8,090 bases of DNA, from assembly GCA_963589425.1 (NCBI GenBank), contig CAVAKZ010000068.1, positions 1-8,090 of the forward strand. Reading direction: 5' to 3'. Shown in pieces: positions 1 through 6,396 of the stretch. Origin of the DNA: CAKRJP01 sp963589425. Its GTDB lineage: Bacteria; Bacillota; Clostridia; Lachnospirales; Lachnospiraceae. The stretch's first letter is position 1, and every line of letters begins with the position of its first letter. The notes beneath the pieces are model-generated. The model was not told the DNA's origin. It made no database searches and saw only the letters and a list, made by a program, of their open reading frames with translations. The translations under genes and the position numbers were made by a program.

Positions 1-1
1 G

Positions 2-637
2 TTCTACCTTGTAGGTAAGGATACTCCATACAGAAAAATCTTTTCCTACAAGGAAACACGTCCACTTGATCTAAGCCTCTCCCCCTGCAACTCAAAGGCG
101 GACCTTTCCCTTCTCAAAAAGTCTATCAAGGAAGCCATCGCCAGCTCGAACACCAAGGGGTTTGATTTAATTTTCAATCATTCCGACCAAGTAGATGACA
201 ACCTAATTCTGAAAGCAGCAAAGGACCGCTTCATCGCAATTCAGAAAATGGCCGAGAGCCCAAAACCGTCTCTTCCCGAAATCATCAAGGAGCTGACCCA
301 TCTCATTGGCCTAGGCATTGGTCTAACTCCCAGCGGGGATGATTTTCTCACAGGGATTTTAGCCGGAACAAGCCTCTGCGATCAAAATCAGTCTCCTTTT
401 GCAGCCATGCTAAAAAAGGAAATTAATAAACATTTATCCGACACCAACGATATAAGCAAGGCCTTCCTCACCTGTGCCCTAAAAGGACAATTTAGCCAGA
501 CCATCAAAACACTCCAGGAGCACCCAGACATGGACGCTACAAGCATACAGAAAAGTTGCTTAAAAATCGGCCATTCCTCCGGCATTGACACTCTCTGCGG
601 CATCTATTTTTATCTAAACACATTATGGAACATTTAA
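2..637 (+). CDS. DUF2877 / AllH-like protein, 3' part (5' end outside window)
   Basis: The frame is open from the first bases to the TAA at 635-637, giving 211 visible residues. The Met at 248 is internal, because clear in-frame sequence precedes it, so the real start lies left of the window. The family signature GLTPSGDDFLTG falls at visible residues about 107-118, and the C-terminal motif GHSSGIDTLCG is near the end. Both are typical of DUF2877. The family includes AllH, described as a subunit of the FdrA-linked oxamate carbamoyltransferase of allantoin/oxalurate breakdown. That role is family knowledge; no partner gene (FdrA-like subunits, carbamate kinase) is visible here, so pathway membership is inference. 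The protein is probably cytoplasmic: the visible part has no membrane segment. Its last 33 nt before the final codons recur almost perfectly at 2199-2231. It converges with the minus-strand genes to its right. Confidence 0.85.
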   Translation, partial: FYLVGKDTPYRKIFSYKETRPLDLSLSPCNSKADLSLLKKSIKEAIASSNTKGFDLIFNHSDQVDDNLILKAAKDRFIAIQKMAESPKPSLPEIIKELTHLIGLGIGLTPSGDDFLTGILAGTSLCDQNQSPFAAMLKKEINKHLSDTNDISKAFLTCALKGQFSQTIKTLQEHPDMDATSIQKSCLKIGHSSGIDTLCGIYFYLNTLWNI

Positions 638-700
638 AATAAACAAAGATTTATTAATCAGCACAGCTGGGAGGAGATATGTCCGTCTCAGAGTAATCAA

Positions 701-738
701 CATAGCAGGGAGCCAGATATGTCTGACTCCCTGCTATG
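701..738 (+). terminator. Possible terminator hairpin after the AllH-like gene
   Basis: Perfect 12-bp arms (CATAGCAGGGAG at 701-712 and CTCCCTGCTATG at 727-738) enclose a 14-nt loop, 64 nt past the stop codon. The following plus-strand sequence is pyrimidine-rich (TCCCTCTTTC) but lacks a clean T-run, so it is either a weak intrinsic terminator or an RNA-stabilising 3' hairpin. The right arm is the part conserved in the second repeat copy; the left arm is not. Confidence 0.4.
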
Positions 739-762
739 CGTCCCTCTTTCACAACATAAAGG

Positions 763-788
763 AAAAAGGCATCGCACACTGCGACACC
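763..788 (-). terminator. Duplicated greA-type terminator, now downstream of the ATPase gene
   Basis: Read on the minus strand, GGTGTCGC, a 5-nt loop (AGTGT) and GCGATGCC form an 8-bp stem with G-U pairs, followed by five T residues. It has the same layout as the terminator after the intact greA at 2378-2406, which marks it as the duplicate of that site. It lies about 86 nt beyond the ATPase stop codon and could serve that gene now. Confidence 0.55.
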
Positions 789-795
789 TTATCCT

Positions 796-857
796 TGAAA
801 ACTTACCTATTTCATTCTGACTGCCATCTGTAAATTGTCAATCTTTCTGATTTCTAC
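796..857 (-). pseudogene. Remnant of the greA 3' end (GreA C-terminal tail)
   Basis: Minus-strand translation from 857 gives VEIRKIDN, identical to residues 147-154 of the intact GreA encoded at 2414-2914. One base is then missing. Allowing for that gap, the next codons read TDGSQNEIGKF against TDDSQDEIRKF in GreA. The position of the GreA stop codon (TAA) reads TCA here, so the stop is lost too. The fragment begins 16 nt past the ATPase stop codon and has no start of its own. It is a broken partial duplicate, not a gene. The longer open frame that reads through it (807-1148) overlaps the ATPase and is accidental. Confidence 0.85.
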
Positions 858-873
858 CATTAGCAAAAAATGC

Positions 874-2157
874 CTACAACAACTCTTTTGTCTTCCGAGC
901 AAGGTAAAGAGGAAGATTGGTAAATTCTCCGTCCTTGCGATAACCGCGCTTAGAGAAGCGGAAAGCATGCTCCGGCTTGTGGTCTGTGACATATCTCTTG
1001 AAAGAGGGGGCTGATTTATCCTCCCCACCCTTTGCTTCAACAGGAATAATTTCCATACCGTTTTGCAACACAAAGTCAATCTCTCCATTTTTGTCGGAGT
1101 AATAGCGTAGTTCCACCTCAAACTGTCCACGAAGTTGCTGTAAAACATAGTTTTCCGTCAGTGTACCTTTAAACTGATAGTCTGCTTTCAGCAAAATAGC
1201 GGCATTATCAACCCCCGCCATGTGCTTAAGGAGTCCGGTATCAAAGACAAAGAGCTTGAACTGATCTAACTTGTCAAAGGCGGACAAGGGATGCTCCAAC
1301 TTAGATACATTATAGACGCGATTCAACATACCTGCTGAAACCAACCACTCGATTGCTTCTTCAAAATCTCTGGCTCTACCGCCTTCACGGACAGCACCGT
1401 ACATAAACTTCTCGTTCGACTTTGCAAACTGTGCCACAATACTGCGAAACACCATAAGAATACGCCCACTGCTGACCTTGCCGTTGTGCTTTGAAAAGTC
1501 ATTTTCGTAGACTTCGATCAATTCTCGCTGAATCTGCGAAACCTTGGCAGGATCTTTGTACTTAACCCACGAATATACACATTCGGGCATCCCGCCTATG
1601 ATAAGGTAATAGTTATAGGCTTCCAATAGACGATTGTGAAAAATCTCCTCAATAGACTGATTCTTCCGGACACTCTCATAAAAAGCATATAAACCAGAAT
1701 CGGTAGCCTCCAGATATTCGTCAAAAGTCAGCGGATAAATATCCAAAAGATTCACCATGCCTACAGGATAGGACTTGGGATTTGCCAAAAGAGTACCTAA
1801 CAGACTGCCTGCAGCAATTACATGATATTCATTGGCTTTTTCTTTGAAGTATTTTAAGGTATTCAAAGCTTCCGGACACTCTTGAATTTCATCAAAGATA
1901 ATCAAGCTTTTCCCCGGTTCAATCTTCTCGCCCCCAATCATAGAAAGCAGCTCGATGATACGCTGGGGATTTTTGTTTGCCTCAAAGATGGACTTCAACT
2001 CATCTTCCTCATCAAAGTTGAAATAGGAAAATCTATCATAATAGTTTCGCCCAAACTCCTTCATCAGCCAAGTCTTGCCAACCTGTCTTGCTCCTTTAAG
2101 CACCATAGGCTTGCGTTCAGGGCTATTTTTCCGAGTCTTTGGCACTGTTAAAAACAC
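874..2157 (-). CDS. AAA-family ATPase with C-terminal DUF4143 domain
   Basis: This 427-residue protein has the AAA_14 plus DUF4143 architecture at about the usual family length. Walker A is GARQVGKT (residues 22-29), Walker B is IIFDE (86-90), and a sensor-like AAGSLLG follows (115-121). The C-terminal domain carries GTLTENYVLQQL (331-342) and a PD-(D/E)XK-like pattern, D361 in GEIDFV then E374 and K376 in PVEAK, so a nuclease-like fold is plausible. No signal peptide or membrane segment is seen. The family is widespread, often in accessory DNA, and its cellular function is not established; I assign none. The start is uncertain. The GTG at 2157 has no Shine-Dalgarno sequence, an in-frame stop lies just upstream at 2164-2166, and homologues as I recall them usually have a W-K pair before SPxRKP where this protein has R-K. 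The 5' end may be truncated or frameshifted. The gene sits between two repeat copies and so is probably an acquired insert. Confidence 0.85.
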   Translation of the reverse strand: MFLTVPKTRKNSPERKPMVLKGARQVGKTWLMKEFGRNYYDRFSYFNFDEEDELKSIFEANKNPQRIIELLSMIGGEKIEPGKSLIIFDEIQECPEALNTLKYFKEKANEYHVIAAGSLLGTLLANPKSYPVGMVNLLDIYPLTFDEYLEATDSGLYAFYESVRKNQSIEEIFHNRLLEAYNYYLIIGGMPECVYSWVKYKDPAKVSQIQRELIEVYENDFSKHNGKVSSGRILMVFRSIVAQFAKSNEKFMYGAVREGGRARDFEEAIEWLVSAGMLNRVYNVSKLEHPLSAFDKLDQFKLFVFDTGLLKHMAGVDNAAILLKADYQFKGTLTENYVLQQLRGQFEVELRYYSDKNGEIDFVLQNGMEIIPVEAKGGEDKSAPSFKRYVTDHKPEHAFRFSKRGYRKDGEFTNLPLYLARKTKELL

Positions 2158-2198
2158 ATTTTTTCAGATCAAACAGATCCACTCCTTCAATATCGCCC

Positions 2199-2249
2199 CT
2201 CTGCGGCATCTATTTTTACCTAAACACATTAAGGCGGGCGTTTGTCTGA
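2199..2249 (+). pseudogene. Remnant of the 3' end of the AllH-like gene
   Basis: Positions 2199-2231 match 593-625 at 32 of 33 bases. The single difference (T to C) changes no amino acid: both read LCGIYFYLNTL. After that, the intact copy ends WNI-stop, while this one runs RRAFV-stop, with TGA at 2247-2249. It has no start and only eleven residues of recognisable family sequence. It lies on the opposite side of the ATPase from the intact gene, in the same orientation. Confidence 0.8.
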
Positions 2250-2336
2250 GCCACCCGTCTTTCGGGGTGGCGAGTTACGCAGGAGCCTGAGCGAATCAGC
2301 GCATGCATCGACTAGGAAACGCAGCATGTTTGCGAC
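2232..2336. other. GC-rich spacer with small hairpins, no gene
   Basis: This stretch is visibly richer in G and C than its surroundings and has no counterpart in the left repeat copy. It contains a 7-bp hairpin (GCCACCC at 2250-2256, GGGTGGC at 2265-2271) and short self-complementary bits such as GCATGC. No coding sequence is supported; the short open frames across it have no ribosome binding site and no recognisable protein. It could be a dispersed intergenic repeat, but that cannot be decided from one copy. Confidence 0.3.
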
Positions 2337-2377
2337 AGACATATCTTGCTCCCTGCACTGCGTCCCTTTTTCGACAC

Positions 2378-2406
2378 AAAAAAGAGGCGCCGCACAAGAC
2401 GACACC
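2378..2406 (-). terminator. Intrinsic terminator of greA
   Basis: On the minus strand, GGTGTCGT, a 5-nt loop (CTTGT) and GCGGCGCC form an 8-bp stem with a few G-U pairs. TC and then six T residues follow. The stem starts 7 nt past the greA stop codon, so this probably ends the purO-AICARFT-glmM-greA transcription unit. A diverged copy is at 763-788. Confidence 0.75.
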
Positions 2407-2413
2407 CCAACCT

Positions 2414-2914
2414 TTAAAACTTCCGTATTTCATCCTGACTGTCATCCGTGGAATTATCAATCTTTCTGATTTCCACAAAATAACCTCCGGCTCCGGCCTC
2501 CACCTTCACCTTATCTCCTACTTTATGGCCCAGGATCGCCTTGCCCAAGGGAGACTCTATACTAATAAGTCCCTGCATGGAATTGCCACGAATACTGGTA
2601 ACTAATCGGTAGGTTTCTACCTCATCATCATCTTCAAAATACAGGTCTACCGTATTGTTAATGCCCACTTCATCCTCTTTAGAAGCGTCAGAAATCACGG
2701 TAGCATGTTTTAGCATCTTCTCTAAATAGCGAATGCGGCTTTCGTTACGGTTTTTATCCTGCTTGGCTGCCTTATACTCAAAGTTCTCGCTTAAGTCTCC
2801 CTGGGCCCTGGCTTCCTTTACAGCCTCTAACTCCCGCTTTCTTACCACTATTTTTCGATATTCAATCTCTTCTTTGATTTTTTTCACATCACTTTTAGTG
2901 AGTTGTTCACCCAT
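2414..2914 (-). CDS. greA: Transcription elongation factor GreA-family protein
   Basis: This 166-residue protein has two GreA parts. The N-terminal coiled coil (about residues 6-75) carries the tip motif GDLSEN, whose acidic residues D40 and E43 correspond to those that reach into the RNA polymerase active site. The C-terminal FKBP-like domain contains SPLGKAILGHKVGD (121-134). The family stimulates cleavage of the RNA 3' end in backtracked polymerase, restarting elongation. The length is close to the usual 155-160, with a short acidic tail (STDDSQDEIRKF) past the normal end. The ATG at 2914 has AAAGGGGATG-type purine-rich sequence just upstream. It lies 80 nt after glmM on the same strand and ends at a good terminator. 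The coiled coil differs from the commonest GreA consensus (FEYKAAKQDKN rather than AEYDAAK), so it may be a second GreA paralogue. Its 3' end is partly duplicated at 796-857. Confidence 0.85.
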   Translation of the reverse strand: MGEQLTKSDVKKIKEEIEYRKIVVRKRELEAVKEARAQGDLSENFEYKAAKQDKNRNESRIRYLEKMLKHATVISDASKEDEVGINNTVDLYFEDDDEVETYRLVTSIRGNSMQGLISIESPLGKAILGHKVGDKVKVEAGAGGYFVEIRKIDNSTDDSQDEIRKF

Positions 2915-2994
2915 GTTTTCATCCCCTTTTTTAACCGTAAAGAAGGCCCATTACCTAACGGCCATGAACCTTCTTATGTGTATTCTTATATGTA

Positions 2995-4341
2995 TTATTC
3001 TGCCGCAAGTCCCTGGTCTTTAATCACATCCACTACCTGCATAACATATTTTTCGCAAAGTTGGTCGCTGGCTGCCTCCACCATAACTCGGATCAAAGGC
3101 TCGGTACCGCTTTCTCTTACCAAGATACGTCCATCATCACCGAGGGCCTCTGCCACAGCTTCCACTGCCTTAGTTACAGCCTCATTATCTGCCACCGCCT
3201 TCTTGTCTGCCACACGAACATTTTTAAGGAGCTGAGGATAAATTTTTACCTCTTCCACCAGTTTAGAAAGGGCCATCTTCTTCTCTAGGATCACTTCCAT
3301 AACCATAAGAGAAGTCAAGATACCATCTCCTGTGGTGGCATATTTGCTGAAAATAATATGGCCGGACTGCTCTCCCCCAAGAACAAAGCCATTCTTCACC
3401 ATATTTTCATTGACATACTTGTCACCAACAGCGGTCTTCTCATACTTCATGCCAATCTTATCGCAGGCCTTGTAAAGTCCAAGATTTGACATAACGGTGG
3501 TAACAATGGTTTCCCCTTTCAGATGGCCAGTCTCCATAAGATATTTTCCACAAACATAGAGAATCAGGTCTCCGTCTACTACATTTCCCCGATCATCCAC
3601 AGCGATACAGCGGTCTGCATCTCCGTCATAGGCAAAACCTACATCCAGGTGGTTTTCTTTTACATAATTTTGCAAAATCTCAATATGGGTAGACCCACAC
3701 TTGTTATTAATATTGGTTCCGTTAGGCTCACAGTTAATGGCATAGGTCTTTGCCCCCAGGGTATCGTAGATACTTTTCGCCATATTAAAGGAGCTTCCGT
3801 TGGAACAATCTAGTCCCACCTTAACCCCTTCAAAAGAACGGGTAGCCAGGGAAATGAGATAACCTATATATCGATTTCTTCCTGCTACATAGTCGATGGT
3901 ACGGCCAATATCATCCTTTGTTGCAAGAGGAATCTCTCCAATTTCACCGTCGATATAAGCCTCGATCTTTGCCTCAACCTCAGCCTCTAACTTATGTCCC
4001 TTGCCATTAATGATCTTAATTCCATTGTCATAGTAAGGATTGTGACTGGCTGAAATCATAATACCGCAGTCAAAGCCTTCTGTTCTTGTAACATAAGCCA
4101 CACTAGGAGTGGTAGTCACATGAAGCAGGTGGGCATTGGCTCCGGAAGCAGTAAGACCGGCAGCCAAGGCATATTCAAACATATAACTGCTGCGTCTGGT
4201 ATCTTTACCGATCACTACCTTAGCCTGGTGGTCCTGACCATAATACCATCCAAGGAATCGTCCAACCTTAAATGCGTGTTCAACAGTTAGCACTACATTG
4301 GCTTCCCCGCGGAAACCATCCGTCCCAAAATATTTACCCAT
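2995..4341 (-). CDS. glmM: Phosphoglucosamine mutase GlmM
   Basis: GlmM converts glucosamine-6-phosphate to glucosamine-1-phosphate in the cytoplasm, the step before UDP-GlcNAc for peptidoglycan. The 448 residues match the usual length and show every family motif: TDGFRG near the N-terminus (7-12), the phosphoserine loop SASHNP (97-102, catalytic serine S99), the metal loop DGDADR (239-244), the sugar-binding GEQSGH (323-328) that marks GlmM within the phosphohexomutases, and the phosphate-binding RESGTEPLIRVM (409-420). The ATG at 4341 is preceded by GAGGAAG about 10 nt upstream. It follows the AICAR transformylase gene by only 25 nt, so the two are almost certainly cotranscribed; greA follows after 80 nt. 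No damage is seen. Activation probably needs phosphorylation of the serine, as in other members (family knowledge). Confidence 0.95.
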   Translation of the reverse strand: MGKYFGTDGFRGEANVVLTVEHAFKVGRFLGWYYGQDHQAKVVIGKDTRRSSYMFEYALAAGLTASGANAHLLHVTTTPSVAYVTRTEGFDCGIMISASHNPYYDNGIKIINGKGHKLEAEVEAKIEAYIDGEIGEIPLATKDDIGRTIDYVAGRNRYIGYLISLATRSFEGVKVGLDCSNGSSFNMAKSIYDTLGAKTYAINCEPNGTNINNKCGSTHIEILQNYVKENHLDVGFAYDGDADRCIAVDDRGNVVDGDLILYVCGKYLMETGHLKGETIVTTVMSNLGLYKACDKIGMKYEKTAVGDKYVNENMVKNGFVLGGEQSGHIIFSKYATTGDGILTSLMVMEVILEKKMALSKLVEEVKIYPQLLKNVRVADKKAVADNEAVTKAVEAVAEALGDDGRILVRESGTEPLIRVMVEAASDQLCEKYVMQVVDVIKDQGLAAE

Positions 4342-4366
4342 AAAAACAAAACTTCCTCTCTAAAAA

Positions 4367-5545
4367 TTAATGATGGAATAAACGAAGGCCTGTAAAGCTC
4401 ATAACCATTCCGTATTTGTTGCATACAGAAATAACATTATCATCTCTTACAGATCCTCCCGGCTGTGCCACATATTTCACGCCACTTTTCTTTGCTCTCT
4501 CAATATTATCTCCAAACGGGAAGAAGGCATCAGACCCTAAAGCTACATCTGTAAGCTTGTCAAGCCAGGCTCTTTTTTCTTCTCTTGTGAATACCGGTGG
4601 CTTCTCTGTAAATACTCTTGGCCAAGCCTCATCATTTAAGATATCCTCATACTCATCTCCGATATAAAGATCAATGGCATTGTCCCTATCCGCCCTCTTG
4701 ATGCCCTCTACAAATGGAAGGTTCATTACCTGTGGAGACTGGCGAAGCCACCAGTTATCAGCCTTCTGACCTGCCAAACGGGTACAGTGGATACGAGACT
4801 GCTGTCCTGCTCCGATACCAATGGCCTGTCCATCTTTTACATAGCATACAGAATTGGACTGGGTATATTTTAAAGTGATCATGGAAATAGCCAAATCAAT
4901 TTTTGCCTGGTCTGTCATTTCCTTATTGTCTGTTACAATATTTGCAAAGAAATCATCGTCGATTTTTAATTCATTTCTTCCCTGCTCGAAGCAAATGCCA
5001 TAAACTTCCTTGTGCTCTAAGGCTGCCGGAATGTAATCCGGGTCAATCTGAATCACATTATAGTTGCCCTTCTTCTTCGCCTTAAGAATCTCCAAGGCCT
5101 CCGGCTCATATCCCGGTGCGATCACACCATCAGAAACCTCTCTCTTGATAAGTCTTGCTGTGTCCACATCGCACACATCAGAAAGAGCAATAAAGTCTCC
5201 AAAAGAAGACATACGGTCTGCACCTCTGGCTCTTGCATAGGCACTGGCAAGAGGAGAAAGTTCTCCCAAATCATCTACCCAGTAAATCTTTGCAAGGGTA
5301 TCACTAAGAGGAAGTCCTACCGCTGCTCCTGCCGGAGATACATGTTTAAAGGAAGTTGCTGCCGGAAGGCCTGTTGCTGCCTTTAATTCCTTTACTAACT
5401 GCCAGCCGTTAAAGGCATCCAAAAAATTAATATAGCCCGGTCTTCCACTTAATACCTGGATCGGAAGGTCTCCTCCGTCTGCCATATAGATCTTAGAAGG
5501 TTTCTGATTAGGGTTACATCCATATTTTAATTCTAATTCTTTCAT
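4367..5545 (-). CDS. purH: Stand-alone AICAR transformylase (PurH C-terminal domain type)
   Basis: This enzyme transfers a formyl group from 10-formyl-tetrahydrofolate to AICAR, giving FAICAR, the penultimate step to IMP. The 392 residues cover only the transformylase half of bifunctional PurH (about 510-520 residues); the N-terminal MGS-like cyclohydrolase half is absent. The domain opens at LKYGCNPNQ (6-14). The catalytic Lys-His pair is K67-H68 in FKHVSPAGAAVG. Later motifs are LKYTQSNSV (225-233), GIGAGQQSR (243-251), DAFFPF (339-344), QPGGSVRD (361-368) and the usual end TGLRLFHH. It is therefore complete and not a truncated purH. The ATG at 5545 has AGGAG 8 nt upstream. The missing cyclohydrolase step is supplied by the purO-type gene just upstream on the same strand, 92 nt away. 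The symbol purH is used for want of a better one. Confidence 0.93.
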   Translation of the reverse strand: MKELELKYGCNPNQKPSKIYMADGGDLPIQVLSGRPGYINFLDAFNGWQLVKELKAATGLPAATSFKHVSPAGAAVGLPLSDTLAKIYWVDDLGELSPLASAYARARGADRMSSFGDFIALSDVCDVDTARLIKREVSDGVIAPGYEPEALEILKAKKKGNYNVIQIDPDYIPAALEHKEVYGICFEQGRNELKIDDDFFANIVTDNKEMTDQAKIDLAISMITLKYTQSNSVCYVKDGQAIGIGAGQQSRIHCTRLAGQKADNWWLRQSPQVMNLPFVEGIKRADRDNAIDLYIGDEYEDILNDEAWPRVFTEKPPVFTREEKRAWLDKLTDVALGSDAFFPFGDNIERAKKSGVKYVAQPGGSVRDDNVISVCNKYGMVMSFTGLRLFHH

Positions 5546-5637
5546 GCTGATTCTCCTACTGTTCTCCTATTACGTAGTATTATGTATATGCTGTTTTTTG
5601 CTTGTCCCGATATGCAATATGAAGTCTATACGAAACT

Positions 5638-6351
5638 TTATTGGTTCTTATTTACAATTTTTGTTTCATAGTCTCCTGTAGCAATATCAATATATCTTAC
5701 AAATAAGGATACTTTATTGTCTGGATTTAAGCTCTTCCAAAGACTCTCTACAAAGCCATCCATGTCATCCGGAATGCTGATCACTTTTGGTTCACCCTCA
5801 AAACTTGGAAGGGGGCTGCCATCACACATATAGGTATGAATAAATCTTCCCTCTCCTGCCTTTGGATTGTCATAGGTGTAAGTATAGCGATTGCACTGGG
5901 AAGGATCCCCCTGGTTGCTCTTTAAGATAGACATAGCGAAATCATAAGCACCGTCTTCCACATGCATCACTCCGGAAATACGAGGAGTGTAATTTGGTCC
6001 ATCCGGCTCAAATTCTCTGCTTCTTAGAGACTGCTCAAAGGTCAGCCCTTTCTCTAATCCATCGTAGATGGTATCTGTCTGATCTCCGTTGGTTACAATG
6101 GTCTCATTTCCAAGAACTCGTACAGGAGCATAGATAATCAAGCTTGGATCTGTAAGCTTTGAAGGATCAAAAGCCTGGGTGCGGATTCCTTCTCCTTCTT
6201 CTACGAAAACACGATTACGACTGTTCTCACTTCTTCCCATAATAAAATATGCGGTTACTGCCTTACTTCCATCGGCACTTCTGCCAATAATGATTCCACG
6301 GCCCGGATACGAGTTGCCCTGTAATTCTTTTTCGATAGATAACATCTGCAT
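5638..6351 (-). CDS. purO: IMP cyclohydrolase, archaeal PurO type
   Basis: This enzyme closes the ring of FAICAR to form IMP, the last step of de novo purine synthesis. The 237-residue sequence matches the PurO-like family first known from archaea (IMP_cyclohyd), not the MGS-fold cyclohydrolase of PurH. Visible signatures are YPGRGIIIGR (15-24), YFIMGRSENSRNR (35-47), TNGDQTDTI (87-95), EPDGPNYTPRI (115-125) and GEGRFIHTY (166-174). No signal peptide or membrane segment is seen, so it should be cytoplasmic. The first ATG (6351) is chosen over the one two codons on, because AAAGGAG lies 9 nt upstream of it, whereas the second would sit 15 nt away. It is the first gene of the minus-strand block and lies under a good promoter. 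Its neighbour encodes the matching transformylase, which strongly supports the assignment. Confidence 0.9.
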   Translation of the reverse strand: MQMLSIEKELQGNSYPGRGIIIGRSADGSKAVTAYFIMGRSENSRNRVFVEEGEGIRTQAFDPSKLTDPSLIIYAPVRVLGNETIVTNGDQTDTIYDGLEKGLTFEQSLRSREFEPDGPNYTPRISGVMHVEDGAYDFAMSILKSNQGDPSQCNRYTYTYDNPKAGEGRFIHTYMCDGSPLPSFEGEPKVISIPDDMDGFVESLWKSLNPDNKVSLFVRYIDIATGDYETKIVNKNQ

Positions 6352-6396
6352 GAAAATAATCTCCTTTAAATTTTATAGTAAAATCTTTTACACCCT

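Larger units (their letters stand above)
593..857. repeat. Left copy of a diverged direct repeat flanking the ATPase gene
   Basis: This segment runs from the end of the AllH-like gene through its intergenic region into a greA 3' fragment. It corresponds in order and orientation to 2199-2476. Three blocks align. Positions 593-625 match 2199-2231 at 32 of 33. About 715-800 matches about 2337-2419 recognisably but with many changes, and both contain a CTCCCTGC..TGCGTCCC block and a terminator. Positions 808-857 match 2426-2476, with about 44 of 51 columns identical and one gap. The stretch 626-714 has no obvious match to the other copy. The ATPase gene occupies the interval between the two copies. 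Confidence 0.8.
2199..2476. repeat. Right copy of the diverged direct repeat flanking the ATPase gene
   Basis: This copy runs from the AllH-like 3' remnant through a GC-rich spacer and terminator into the coding 3' end of the intact greA. It parallels 593-857 block by block and in the same orientation. The native gene ends are split between the copies: the intact AllH-like end is in the left copy and the intact greA end is in the right copy. This is expected if the ATPase-bearing segment entered, or was duplicated, at an original AllH-like/greA junction. Confidence 0.8.

Noticed and set aside
807..1148. 113-codon minus-strand open frame
   Set aside because: It overlaps the ATPase gene in another frame. 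Its last 17 codons are simply the greA remnant, and it has no ribosome binding site.
593..2476. Insertion sequence or integron as the cause of the flanking repeats
   Set aside because: No transposase, integrase or terminal inverted repeats are present, and the repeats are ends of the two neighbouring genes rather than short target-site duplications.
2242..2605. Several short plus-strand open frames across the spacer and the greA 3' end
   Set aside because: They run antisense through greA or across the repeat spacer, lack ribosome binding sites and resemble no protein.
2940..2975. Inverted repeat AAGAAGG/CCTTCTT between glmM and greA as a terminator
   Set aside because: The stem is only 7 bp with a long loop and no T-run, so at most it is a weak attenuator or processing site.
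5546..5637. Possible riboswitch or promoter between purO and the transformylase gene
   Set aside because: The 92 nt show no purine or other riboswitch core, no convincing -35/-10 pair and only a short palindromic ATTACGTAGTAT.
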